A stretch of 64,000 nucleotides of DNA from Ga0077555 sp963761475 (GTDB taxonomy: Bacteria; Pseudomonadota; Alphaproteobacteria; Rhizobiales; Hyphomicrobiaceae): contig CAVXGT010000034.1 of the NCBI GenBank assembly GCA_963761475.1, positions 1 to 64,000 on the forward strand. Direction: 5' to 3'. The translations under genes and the position numbers were made by a program. Positions 19,363 to 27,358 of this stretch are shown piece after piece. Below the pieces are notes generated by a model that saw only the letters and a program-made list of their open reading frames with translations, had not been told where the DNA came from and did not search any database. How positions within the stretch are numbered: position 1 is the stretch's first letter; each line of letters opens with the position of its first letter.

Positions 19363-20055
19363 TCACCAGGGAATGATCTCGTTGCGGTAGTCGACGAAGG
19401 CCTGGCCGCCGCTGCCCCAACGCTTCTCGATGGTGTCGGCGAGGCCGGTGACACTGGTGGGGATGTCGAGCGGCGCGGTCGGTCCGCCCATGGCGGTGCG
19501 GACAACGCCCGGGTGCAAGGCCAACACCGTGATGTCGTGGCTGGCGTTGCGGGCGCGGAAGCTGCGGATCAGGGAATTCAACGCAGCCTTGCTGGCACGG
19601 TAGAGCTCGGCGCGGCCGTCGTCGTTGGTCGAGATCGAGCCCAGGATCGAGGACATGAATGCCACCATGCCGCCTGGCGCCACGTTGCCGAGCAGGGCAT
19701 CGGCGGTGCGGATGGGGCTGATGGCGTTGGTGAGGAAGATCGCGTCGAGGTCGGCGTCCGGCACCTCGGTCAGCGGCTGACCGCGGCCTTTCATGATGCC
19801 GGCATTGAGGAACAGCAGGTCGAACGACTGGCCGGTCAGCCGGTCGGCGAGAGCTGCGACGTGATCAGGCTTGTTGATGTCGACATTCTCTACGGCGACG
19901 TTGCCGACGTGGCGGTGCGCCAGTTGCTCGATCTCGGGAACGGCAGAGCGCACGGTGGCGGTGACGTGCCAGCCGCGCCTGGCGTGCTCGTCGGCCAGCG
20001 CCAGTCCAAGCCCGCGCGAAGCGCCAACAATCAGGGCTCGCTTTTTCCTGCTCAT
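19363..20055 (-). CDS. Short-chain dehydrogenase/reductase (SDR)
   Basis: About 230 residues of a classical SDR. The Rossmann motif is IVGASRGLGLALA at the N-terminus (TGxxxGxG variant with GAS), then FLNAGI (NAG motif), the catalytic Ser in MSSILGS and YRASKAA (YxxxK). The C-terminus is complete (FVDYRNEIIPW). I choose ATG 20055 because AAAGGAC lies upstream. A GTG at 20079 would overlap the stop of the second SDR gene. The two SDR genes are head-to-tail and probably cotranscribed. The substrate is unknown. Confidence 0.85.
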   Translation of the reverse strand: MSRKKRALIVGASRGLGLALADEHARRGWHVTATVRSAVPEIEQLAHRHVGNVAVENVDINKPDHVAALADRLTGQSFDLLFLNAGIMKGRGQPLTEVPDADLDAIFLTNAISPIRTADALLGNVAPGGMVAFMSSILGSISTNDDGRAELYRASKAALNSLIRSFRARNASHDITVLALHPGVVRTAMGGPTAPLDIPTSVTGLADTIEKRWGSGGQAFVDYRNEIIPW

Positions 20056-20075
20056 GTCGGCCAAGTCCTTTCGAT

Positions 20076-20895
20076 TCACAAATCGCCGAAGGCGCGCTGC
20101 GGCGTGACGGAGCCTGCGGTGCCGGCCATCGAGCCGCCGTCTACCGACAGAATGACTCCGGTGACCCAGCGTGCCTGGTCAGAGGCGAGATAGACGACGT
20201 TGGCGCCGACGTCCCAGCCGGTGCCCTCGACCTGCATCAGGTTGTTGCGCCGGCGGGCATCACGCAACTCCGCCTCCATGCCGGCAGCGTAGACCATGGG
20301 CGTGTAGACGTAGCCGGGTGCGATGCAATTGACGCGGATGCCTTCGGGGCCATGGTGGGCGGCCATGGACCGGGTCATGTTGACCACCGCGCCTTTCGAG
20401 GCGGAGTAGAAGACGTTGGGGTTGCCGCCGCGCAGGCCGTCGATGGAGGCGATGTTGATGATGGCGCCGGATTTGTGCTTGCGCATTTCGGGAATGGCGA
20501 ACTTGGCCATCAGCATCATGGACGTGACGTTGATGCGCCAGCCCTTGTCCCAGAGACTCCGCGTCGGTGTCGACAACATTGCCCGGCGGGCCGCCAATGC
20601 CGACGTTGTTGACGAGGACATCGACACGGCCCCAGGCATCGACCGCCGACTTGACTGCGGCCGCACACGAGGCCGCGTCGGTGACGTCGGCTGCGACGAC
20701 CATCGAGGTCCCACCCTCCTTGTCGATCATGGCCTTGGTCGCTTCGGCCAATTCGCGTGTGGAATCGAGAAGGGCGACGCGGGCGCCCTCGCGGGCAAGC
20801 AGAATGGCGGCGGCGCGTCCGTTGCCGATGCCGTCAGCGCGCGAGCCGGCGCCGGTGACGATGGCGACTTTGTCCTTGAGACCCATTTCAGGCAT
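20076..20895 (-). pseudogene. Second SDR oxidoreductase, one frameshift
   Basis: ATG 20895 has AAGGAC upstream and opens MPEMGLKDKVAIVTGAG. The cofactor motif, VLVNNVGIGG (NAG region) and the segment up to about VVDTDAES are in one frame. From SLWDKGWRINV (about 20560) the protein continues one frame over with IINIASIDG, FYSASKGAV (YxxxK), IRVNCIAPGYVYTPM and VTGVILSVDGG, to stop 20076. The span is one base longer than a multiple of three, so a single inserted base explains it. All catalytic residues are present. It is either a recent frameshift or a base-call error. Confidence 0.8.
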
Positions 20896-20913
20896 GTGAA
20901 AGTCCTTTTTGGT

Positions 20914-21122
20914 GGCGCCTCCCGACTCCCCTGCGGGGAGCCGGCCGGGAGGCGCGGAGGGGTGTTCGTGGCGCCTACCGACTCCCCTGCGGGGAGCCGG
21001 CCGGGAGGCGCGAGGGGTGTTCGTGGCGCCTCCCGACTCCCTTGCGGGGAGCCGGCCGGGAGGCGCGAGGGGTGTTCGTGGCGCCTCCCGACTCCCTTGC
21101 GGGGAGCCGGCCGAAAGGCGCG
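20914..21122. repeat. Four tandem 55-56 bp nested-palindrome repeats
   Basis: The unit starts ggcgcctcccgactc and recurs at 20914, 20970, 21025 and 21080. Each has an inner hairpin CTCCCCTGCGGGGAG inside outer arms GCGCCTCCCG/CGGGAGGCGC, joined by a gaggggtgttcgt linker. Copy 2 has A for C in the left arm, copies 3-4 have CTTGCGG in the loop, and copy 4 ends in a degenerate right arm. The array lies between the TPP-enzyme stop and the SDR start, within an apparent minus-strand operon. There are no unique spacers, so it is not CRISPR. Confidence 0.9.
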
Positions 21123-21140
21123 AGGGTGGGGCATGGCGGG

Positions 21141-22850
21141 TCAGTGGCGGCCTTCGAAGTGTGCGAATTCGCTCATGAAGGGGGCGGCGACGTCGGCGTT
21201 GATCTTGCAATCAAGAAAGATCGGACCGTCCGGATTGGCGAGGCGCGGCGCGATGCGGGCCAGGTCGTCGAGGGTGCGAATGGTTTCGGCCTCGAAGCCG
21301 AAACCGGCGGCGATTGGCGCGAAATCCACATCGGGAAAGACCGACTTGCCAACCGGCTGCTGGCGCAGCTTGAGGAAGTGCAGCTCTGCACCATAGGCGC
21401 AGTCATTCATGACCAGGATGATCATCGGCAGATCCTCGCGCACGACCGTCTCGAGCTCGCCCATGGTCATAAGGAAACCGCCGTCGCCGACGACCATCAC
21501 AGTGGTCTTGTCGGGGCGGGCCTTGGCCATGCCCAGCGCCGCGCCGAAGGCAAGGCCGATCGAGGCGAAGTCGCCGATCATCTTGAAGGCGCCGGGGTCG
21601 GGAACGCTCAGATAGGGGACGACGCCGAGGAAGTTGCCACCGTCGACGACGAGATTGCGGTCCTTGGGCAGCACCTTTTCCAGCTCCATGGCGAGCGTGC
21701 GCATGTCGAGGGTGCGCGGCGTGTTGGCCGGCTGGAAGTCCTGGGCCGGATCGAAGGCGGCGATCAGCTTCATGTTGGCTGGATCGTGGAAGGGTTTGCC
21801 GGCAGCGTCACGCTCGGGCATCACGGCCGCCAACTGCTCGGCGGCAAGGCGGGCGTCGGCGACGACGGCGACATCGGCGTCGAGCCAGCGGCCGATGTTG
21901 GGGCGCGAGGTATCCACCTGGATCAGCGGCACCTTGGGGACAGCCGTGCCGAAGCTGGTGGTGAGAAAATTCAAGCCGGCGCCGAAGACGAGCACGGCGT
22001 CGGCCTGGTCGGCCATGCGGCGCGCAATCGAGTGCGAGAACGAGCCGATGATGCCGAGGTTGCGGGGATTGCCGCGGAAGAGATCCTTGCCGCGCGCGGT
22101 GGTGACGAGAAGCGCGCCGATGCGTTCGGCCAAGGCCTCGATCGCCTGTTTTGCGCCGGCTCGGTGAGCGCCGAGTCCGGCAACGATCAGCGGGCGCTTG
22201 GCGGTGGCGAGGACGGCCGCTGCGGCGGCGATGGAAGCGGCACTGGGCGCCAAGGGCTTGACCTCGGGCGCGGCGGGAGCGGACGGCCTCGGCGGCGGGT
22301 CGATCTCGGCCAGCTGGACGTTGGTCGGCAGGTGCAGGGTGACGGCCGCGCCGCGATTTGCGGCGGCAGCAGCATCGGCCAGCGTCGTGCGTGCGCCTTC
22401 GGGGCTGGTGGCCGTGAAGGTGCGGAGGCCGGCTGCGCGGAGCACGCCTGCGCCATCGAGCGCCTTGTAGTCGGGGCCAAGGCCGTTCGGGGCGCCGACG
22501 GTTGCGGCCTCGCCATAGATGATGAGCAGGCGCGAGCCGGTGCGACTGGCGTAGACGGCGGCATGCAGGCCGTTGGCGAGCGCCGGTCCGCGGCCGATGA
22601 CGGCGATGGCGAGGCGGCCGGTGGCATAGGCGTGGCCATCAGCCATGGCGATGGCAGCGTTCTCGTGGCGGGTGCCGTAGAAGCGAACGCCTGTGGTATC
22701 GAGGGCCGTGGCGAACAGAGCCGTATCGTCGCTCATGAGGCCGAAAACGGCTTCCACGCCCATGGCCTTGATGTCTTCGGCGAGGAGCTGGAAGACGGGC
22801 ACCTTGCTGGACGCTCGAGTGGCACTGCCCCGGTCTGCGGTTGTGGTCAT
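21141..22850 (-). CDS. Thiamine-diphosphate-dependent enzyme, acetolactate synthase/benzoylformate decarboxylase family
   Basis: A 569-residue enzyme with the three-domain POX/ALS layout. The Pyr domain has the cofactor-activating Glu in YGTRHENAAIAMADG (about 57-71). The central domain (about 200-335) includes PLIVAGLGAHRAG. The PP domain has the ThDP motif from VVGDGGFLMTMGELET to NDCAYG (GDG...N). Start ATG 22850 has GAGGAG at a good distance. It decarboxylates or carboligates a 2-oxo acid; the substrate is not deducible. It is not the housekeeping IlvB, since no small subunit follows. SDR genes downstream could reduce its product. Confidence 0.85.
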   Translation of the reverse strand: MTTTADRGSATRASSKVPVFQLLAEDIKAMGVEAVFGLMSDDTALFATALDTTGVRFYGTRHENAAIAMADGHAYATGRLAIAVIGRGPALANGLHAAVYASRTGSRLLIIYGEAATVGAPNGLGPDYKALDGAGVLRAAGLRTFTATSPEGARTTLADAAAAANRGAAVTLHLPTNVQLAEIDPPPRPSAPAAPEVKPLAPSAASIAAAAAVLATAKRPLIVAGLGAHRAGAKQAIEALAERIGALLVTTARGKDLFRGNPRNLGIIGSFSHSIARRMADQADAVLVFGAGLNFLTTSFGTAVPKVPLIQVDTSRPNIGRWLDADVAVVADARLAAEQLAAVMPERDAAGKPFHDPANMKLIAAFDPAQDFQPANTPRTLDMRTLAMELEKVLPKDRNLVVDGGNFLGVVPYLSVPDPGAFKMIGDFASIGLAFGAALGMAKARPDKTTVMVVGDGGFLMTMGELETVVREDLPMIILVMNDCAYGAELHFLKLRQQPVGKSVFPDVDFAPIAAGFGFEAETIRTLDDLARIAPRLANPDGPIFLDCKINADVAAPFMSEFAHFEGRH

Positions 22851-23245
22851 GGTGGACTCCTCGGCGACTGGCGGCCTGATGGACGAGGCACAGGGTTCAG
22901 CCTCCAGGCTGCCACGTCAAGGCGGGAAGCGGGAGGCGAGGCGGAGATGTTCACCATCTGCGCGAGATCGTCGCCTTTGCGGCAACTTGCGGGGGGTAGG
23001 GTGCGCGAAGGCGGCTTGACCCTGTCGGCTTGGCGAAGCATCTCTAACCGCGCAGATCCATGCTGCCGCGCGCGACGGAGGGGCTCAGGCAAGCGACGGC
23101 TGGCCACCCGCCGGCCAAGACTACCGCCTTACCCTACCGGGCGACACAGGCCCTGGCTTGGCAATGACACGGCGCCGTTGGCGGAACGGCAAACACCATT
23201 GCGGCCGGGACAGTCCGCCGACGCCCTACCAAGGAGCTCTCACGC
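22851..23245. other. Divergent intergenic region (395 bp)
   Basis: It separates the minus-strand TPP-enzyme gene from the plus-strand aminotransferase gene and should carry both promoters. I see no ORF with coding character and no clear promoter pair. An AAGGAG Shine-Dalgarno for the aminotransferase is at the right edge. Confidence 0.5.
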
Positions 23246-24427
23246 ATGTTCGACTTCGACCGCATTATCGACCGGCGCGGCACCCACGCCTCCAAGTGGG
23301 ACAACATGGCCAAATACTCCGGCATCACAGCGCCGGACGGCATTCCGATGTGGGTCGCGGATATGGATTTCGCGGCGCCGCCCGGCGTCACGGACGCGCT
23401 GAAAGTCGAGATCGAGCGAGCGGCGCACGGCTACTATGCCGACACCGGCACTTGGGCCGAGGCCATGTGCGCCTGGATGGGCCGACGCCACGGCCTCAAG
23501 GTCGATCCGGCCTGGGTCAGCCCGACGCCCGGGATCGTGTCGGGCCTCGGCCTCATCCTGCAGGCGGTGAGCGAACCCGACGACGAGGTGGTGGTGTTTC
23601 CGCCCGCCTACCACGCCTTCCGGCGCATCATTCAGGCCAACGGTCGGCGGATCCTCGATGGCGAGCTGGTCGAGGCCAACGGGCGCTACGCGATGGATCT
23701 CGATGCGCTCAAGAGCAAGCTCACGCCGCGGACCAAGGTGGTGTTCTTCTGCAGCCCGCACAATCCCGGCGGGACGGTCTGGACGGCGGAGGAAATCCGG
23801 GCACTCGCCAACTTGTGCTGGGAGCACGACCTGATCCTGGTCTCAGACGAGATCCACAACGACCTCGTCTATGCCGGCGCCAAGCACACGCCGACGCTGC
23901 TGGCAGCTCCCGACATCGCCGATCGCCTGATCACCTGCGTTGCCGCCACCAAGACCTTCAACCTGGCGGGCGCGCACGTCGGGGCATGCTTCACGTCGAA
24001 CGCGGAGATCAAGGCCAAGCTCGACCAGCGGATCATGGCGAGCGGGCTTGGCTCCTATAACCTTTTCGGCATGGTCGCGACTGAGGCAGCGTGGCGGACG
24101 GGAGAAGGCTGGCTCGACGCATTGATTCCCTACCTGCAGGCCAATCGCGATCTGTTCGACCGCCGGATCGAGGCCGCGGCGCCGGGCGCCCGCTCGATGC
24201 GGCTGGCGGCGACCTACCTCGGCTGGGTGGATTTCTCAGGTACGGGCCTCGCTGCCGACGAAGTTGCGCGGCGCGTCAAGGACCGGGCACGGATCTTCGC
24301 GAGCCCGGGCGCACAATTCGGACCAGGCGGCGAAAGCTGGCTGAGGTTCAATTTTGCAACGCCGCGGCCGATCCTCGAGCAGGCGCTCGGACGCCTCGAG
24401 GACGCGTTCAGTGATCTCAGGGCCTGA
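23246..24427 (+). CDS. MalY/PatB-type PLP-dependent C-S beta-lyase
   Basis: 393 residues of a fold-type I PLP enzyme of the cystathionine beta-lyase PatB/MalY group. It opens FDFDRIIDRRGTHASKWDN (family-typical), with MWVADMDFAAPP near 36, CSPHNPGGTVW near 169, DEIHNDLV (PLP-ring Asp201) and Schiff-base Lys236 in AATKTFNLAGAH. The C-terminus is intact. It would cleave C-S bonds of cysteine conjugates or cystathionine to thiol, pyruvate and ammonia. A class I glutamine-amidotransferase-like hydrolase starts 38 bp downstream, so the two are probably one operon. Confidence 0.9.
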   Translation: MFDFDRIIDRRGTHASKWDNMAKYSGITAPDGIPMWVADMDFAAPPGVTDALKVEIERAAHGYYADTGTWAEAMCAWMGRRHGLKVDPAWVSPTPGIVSGLGLILQAVSEPDDEVVVFPPAYHAFRRIIQANGRRILDGELVEANGRYAMDLDALKSKLTPRTKVVFFCSPHNPGGTVWTAEEIRALANLCWEHDLILVSDEIHNDLVYAGAKHTPTLLAAPDIADRLITCVAATKTFNLAGAHVGACFTSNAEIKAKLDQRIMASGLGSYNLFGMVATEAAWRTGEGWLDALIPYLQANRDLFDRRIEAAAPGARSMRLAATYLGWVDFSGTGLAADEVARRVKDRARIFASPGAQFGPGGESWLRFNFATPRPILEQALGRLEDAFSDLRA

Positions 24428-24465
24428 CGGTCGAGGTAGGTCGCCAACTGCATGAAGACCCCATC

Positions 24466-25236
24466 ATGAAGAAACCCGTCGTCGGTGTGATCGGCAATTC
24501 GTTCACGGTCGAGAACAGGTTCCCAGCGCAATTGTGCGGCGAGTGGAACCTGAAGGCGCTCGCGGATGTGGCGGGAGCGCTGCCGCTGGTGTTTGCGGGC
24601 GTGCCCGAAATCACCGAAATCGCCAGCCTGCTCGACGTGGTCGACGGCGTCATGCTGACAGGGGCGCGGGCGAATGTGCATCCGACGCACTTCGGCCAAG
24701 ATCCCCACCCCGGCCACGAGCCCTATGACCAGCGACGCGACGCGCTGGCGCTGGCCCTTTCGCAAGCCTGTGTGGCGCGCGGCGTGCCGATCTTTGGCAT
24801 CTGTCGGGGGCTGCAGGAGATGGCCGTCGCGTTCGGGTCCACGCTGCACCCGGAGATCCGCGACCTGCCAGGCCGGATGAACCACCGCATGCCACGGCTG
24901 GACAGCGGCGAGATCCACCCAGACCCGGAGGTGATTTTTGCCGACCGGCACGACGTCAAGCTGATACCGGGCGGGGTGTTCGCGCGGCTTTTCGGGCGTG
25001 ACACCATTCGCGTCAACTCGCTGCACGGTCAGGGCGTTCTGGAGGCCGGGGGGCGTGTGGTCGTCGAAGGGGTGGCCGAGGACGGCACGGTCGAGGCGAT
25101 CCGGATCGGGCAAGCCAACGGGTTTGCACTCGGCGTGCAATGGCATGCGGAGCACGACCCGCAGACCAATCCGGTGAACCGGGCGCTGTTCGAGGCGTTT
25201 GCGGCGGCGCTGCGGGATTATCGGCAGGCTGCATAA
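24466..25236 (+). CDS. Gamma-glutamyl-gamma-aminobutyrate hydrolase family (PuuD-like) class I amidotransferase
   Basis: A 256-residue peptidase C26-type hydrolase that cleaves gamma-glutamyl amides. The nucleophile elbow is FGICRGLQEMAV (Cys near residue 107), and the His-Glu pair is in GVQWHAEHDP near 225. The opening KPVVGVIGNSFTVEN and GVMLTGARANVHP are typical of PuuD relatives. No signal peptide. It follows the C-S lyase gene closely. Together they could remove the glutamyl group and then the sulfur of a gamma-glutamyl-cysteine conjugate, which is an inference from context. Confidence 0.87.
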   Translation: MKKPVVGVIGNSFTVENRFPAQLCGEWNLKALADVAGALPLVFAGVPEITEIASLLDVVDGVMLTGARANVHPTHFGQDPHPGHEPYDQRRDALALALSQACVARGVPIFGICRGLQEMAVAFGSTLHPEIRDLPGRMNHRMPRLDSGEIHPDPEVIFADRHDVKLIPGGVFARLFGRDTIRVNSLHGQGVLEAGGRVVVEGVAEDGTVEAIRIGQANGFALGVQWHAEHDPQTNPVNRALFEAFAAALRDYRQAA

Positions 25237-25364
25237 GGCTCGACGAGCCGGCCGGTGACGGCTGGGGCGCAAACAAGCGGCCGAGGCGCTTGCGACATTG
25301 GCAGTTGCCCTAAGTGGTGCGGCGCGCCTACCCTCTTGCTCCTTTCCCAAATTCGGAGGCTAAC

Positions 25365-26207
25365 ATGCGCGTCGGCGTCTTCTATTTCCCGACTGACTAC
25401 GGAATCGAAGTCGGTGAGCTCGCCAGCGCACTGGAGGAGCGCGGCTATGACTCGCTCTTCCTCTGCGAGCACACGCACATACCGACCTCGCGACGCACGC
25501 CATTCCCCGGCGGCGGCGACCTGCCGAAGCGCTACGCCCACACGCACGATCCTTTCGTCGCGCTCGGCTTTGCGGCGGCACGCACCAAGACCTTGAAACT
25601 CGGGACGGGTATCTGCCTCATCACACAGCGCGACCCGATCGTGACGGCGAAGGCGATCGCAAGCCTCGACAAGCTGTCGGGCGGCCGGTTCGTATTCGGG
25701 GTCGGCGGCGGGTGGAACGTCGACGAGATGGAGAACCATGGGGCGCGCTACGACACGCGGTTCAGGCTGCTGCGCGAACGCATCCTGGCGATGAAGGAAA
25801 TCTGGACGAAGGAGGCGGCCGAGTTCCACGGCGAGCTCGTCAACTTCGATCCGATCTGGTCGTGGCCGAAGCCGGCGCAGACGCCGCATCCGCCGGTGCT
25901 GCTCGGCGGCGAGACGGATCACACGTTGAAGCGGGTTGCGGAATTCTGCGACGGCTGGTTCCCGCGGGCGACGGCGACGTTCGATCCCAAGGCCCAGCGC
26001 GCGCGGCTCGATGCTGCGGGCCAGGCGGCAGGTCGGCCTGCTGGATCGCTGCAGATGACGGTGTTTCGTGCGCCGGCTGACGGCGAGAAGCTCAAGGCCT
26101 ACGCGGGTGCGGGCATCAACCGCGCCTTGTTGGAGGTCCCCGACCTCAGCCGCGACGAGATCCTGAAGGTGCTGGACAAGAATGCGCCGCTGACACGGCA
26201 GGCCTAA
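25365..26207 (+). CDS. LLM-class flavin-dependent oxidoreductase
   Basis: A 280-residue luciferase-like monooxygenase (TIM barrel) of the F420-type subfamily: YDSLFLCEHTHIP, KTLKLGTGICLITQRDP, GGRFVFGVGGGWNVDEM and PVLLGGETDHTLKRVAE are all family signatures. The true start is ATG 25365, with TCGGAGG seven bases upstream; a longer frame to 25314 is not needed. It uses FMN or F420. Alphaproteobacterial members of this type are usually of unknown substrate. It follows the PuuD-like gene on the same strand, 128 bp away. Confidence 0.88.
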   Translation: MRVGVFYFPTDYGIEVGELASALEERGYDSLFLCEHTHIPTSRRTPFPGGGDLPKRYAHTHDPFVALGFAAARTKTLKLGTGICLITQRDPIVTAKAIASLDKLSGGRFVFGVGGGWNVDEMENHGARYDTRFRLLRERILAMKEIWTKEAAEFHGELVNFDPIWSWPKPAQTPHPPVLLGGETDHTLKRVAEFCDGWFPRATATFDPKAQRARLDAAGQAAGRPAGSLQMTVFRAPADGEKLKAYAGAGINRALLEVPDLSRDEILKVLDKNAPLTRQA

Positions 26208-26231
26208 CGCTCCAGTCCACGGCGGACGGCG

Positions 26232-26258
26232 ATGCCGGCGGCCCGAGGCTGCCGGCAT
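26232..26258. terminator. Possible two-way terminator hairpin
   Basis: The inverted repeat ATGCCGGC/GCCGGCAT (26232-26239 and 26251-26258, 11-nt loop) sits in the 66-bp gap between convergent genes. There is no T-run, so it is weak. Confidence 0.35.
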
Positions 26259-26273
26259 GCCTGCTCCGAGACC

Positions 26274-27101
26274 TCAGGACACGTTGCGGCGCGGCAGCTC
26301 GATCGGCAAGAACTCGACGCCCGTGCGCTGCACCGGCGAAGGATAAAGCTTCATCAGCGCGAGAACCGGTTGGGGAATGCCGACACGGACGGGCAGGCCT
26401 AGCGCCGTCGCCTCGACCGCCGTCAGGGCGTAGTCGTGGGTCCAGTAGCCGCCGGCAAGCTTTTCGGCCAGCGCCTCGGCCTTGTCCTGCGGCAACTGCG
26501 GGGTCAGCAGCTCGACGGCACCACGCTTGACCTGGGCGATCGCCTTCTCGCTGACGTCGGCAAGGACAAGGGTCAGGTCCATGGTGTCGGCTGGCGTCTT
26601 CAAGGTGCGCACCTTCACGATGCTGGCAGCCGGCAGGCCCGCTATCTGAGGATCGATTGGACCCAAGACGGAGAACTCGCCGAGCACGATCTCGTCGGCC
26701 GCGAGCGCGATCAGGGTGCCGCCGGACATGGCATAGACCGGGACATAGACGGTGACCTTGGCGGGATGGGCTTCCAAAGCGCGGGCGATCTGCATGGCGG
26801 CGAGCACCAGGCCGCCGGGGGTATGCAGGATCAGGTCGATCGGCCGGTCGATCGGGGTGTCCTTGATGGCGGCGATGATCGTCTGGGCGTCCTCGAGGTC
26901 GATGTGGCGGGAGACACGCATGCCCAGGAGGTTTCGCTGCTCCTGCCGGTGGATCATTGTGATGACCCGGCTGCCGTGCGATTTTTCGATGCTGCGAATC
27001 GCCTGCATGCGCTGCATGGCGAATACGCGGCCCATGAGGAGAGGCTGCAGGAAGACGACGGCCATGATGACCCAGATGATGCTACTGAAATCGAAACTCA
27101 T
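26274..27101 (-). CDS. Membrane-anchored Clp-fold serine protease (SDH_sah family)
   Basis: 275 residues. One N-terminal membrane segment (about 5-25, SIIWVIMAVVFLQPLLMG) is followed by a ClpP/crotonase-fold domain: DLILHTPGGLVLAAMQIARAL, VPVYAMSGGTLIALAADEI (probable nucleophile Ser in SGG) and LGEFSVLGPIDPQIAGLP. These are the marks of the serine-dehydrogenase-proteinase family related to SppA. It probably degrades membrane or signal-peptide fragments at the inner membrane. I set the start at ATG 27101 because the membrane segment begins there; the longer frame to 27368 lacks coding character. Confidence 0.88.
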   Translation of the reverse strand: MSFDFSSIIWVIMAVVFLQPLLMGRVFAMQRMQAIRSIEKSHGSRVITMIHRQEQRNLLGMRVSRHIDLEDAQTIIAAIKDTPIDRPIDLILHTPGGLVLAAMQIARALEAHPAKVTVYVPVYAMSGGTLIALAADEIVLGEFSVLGPIDPQIAGLPAASIVKVRTLKTPADTMDLTLVLADVSEKAIAQVKRGAVELLTPQLPQDKAEALAEKLAGGYWTHDYALTAVEATALGLPVRVGIPQPVLALMKLYPSPVQRTGVEFLPIELPRRNVS

Positions 27102-27358
27102 TGCGGCTGCTCTCCATTGATCAAACGACCGAGCGACGACGACACGTGAGATGCCCACAGAAGCGAGCATAGCAGGCGGCAGAGCTGGACGCCGATCACC
27201 GATTTCATGGGCTCTGGCAAGGCTCAGGTGGCGCGTCTCCCCGGTCTCCGGGGGAATTGCGCTGCAAAGCAATCGGCCTTGTGATCGCCACGGGTTTCGG
27301 AGACAGTGCGCGCGGCCGGCCAGAGGCGCACGCGCGGCCCATCGAAGCGGAACGACTG

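Noticed and set aside
20914..21122. CRISPR array
   Set aside because: The linkers between units are identical rather than unique, and no cas genes are nearby.
20260..21210. Long N-terminal extension of the second SDR
   Set aside because: It only reads through the palindromic repeats; the start at 20895 has a ribosome site and the SDR fold begins there.
21042..23402. 786-residue open frame on the plus strand opposite the TPP enzyme
   Set aside because: It is low-complexity Gly/Ala/Arg-rich, reads through the tandem repeats, and mirrors a gene with clear motifs on the other strand.
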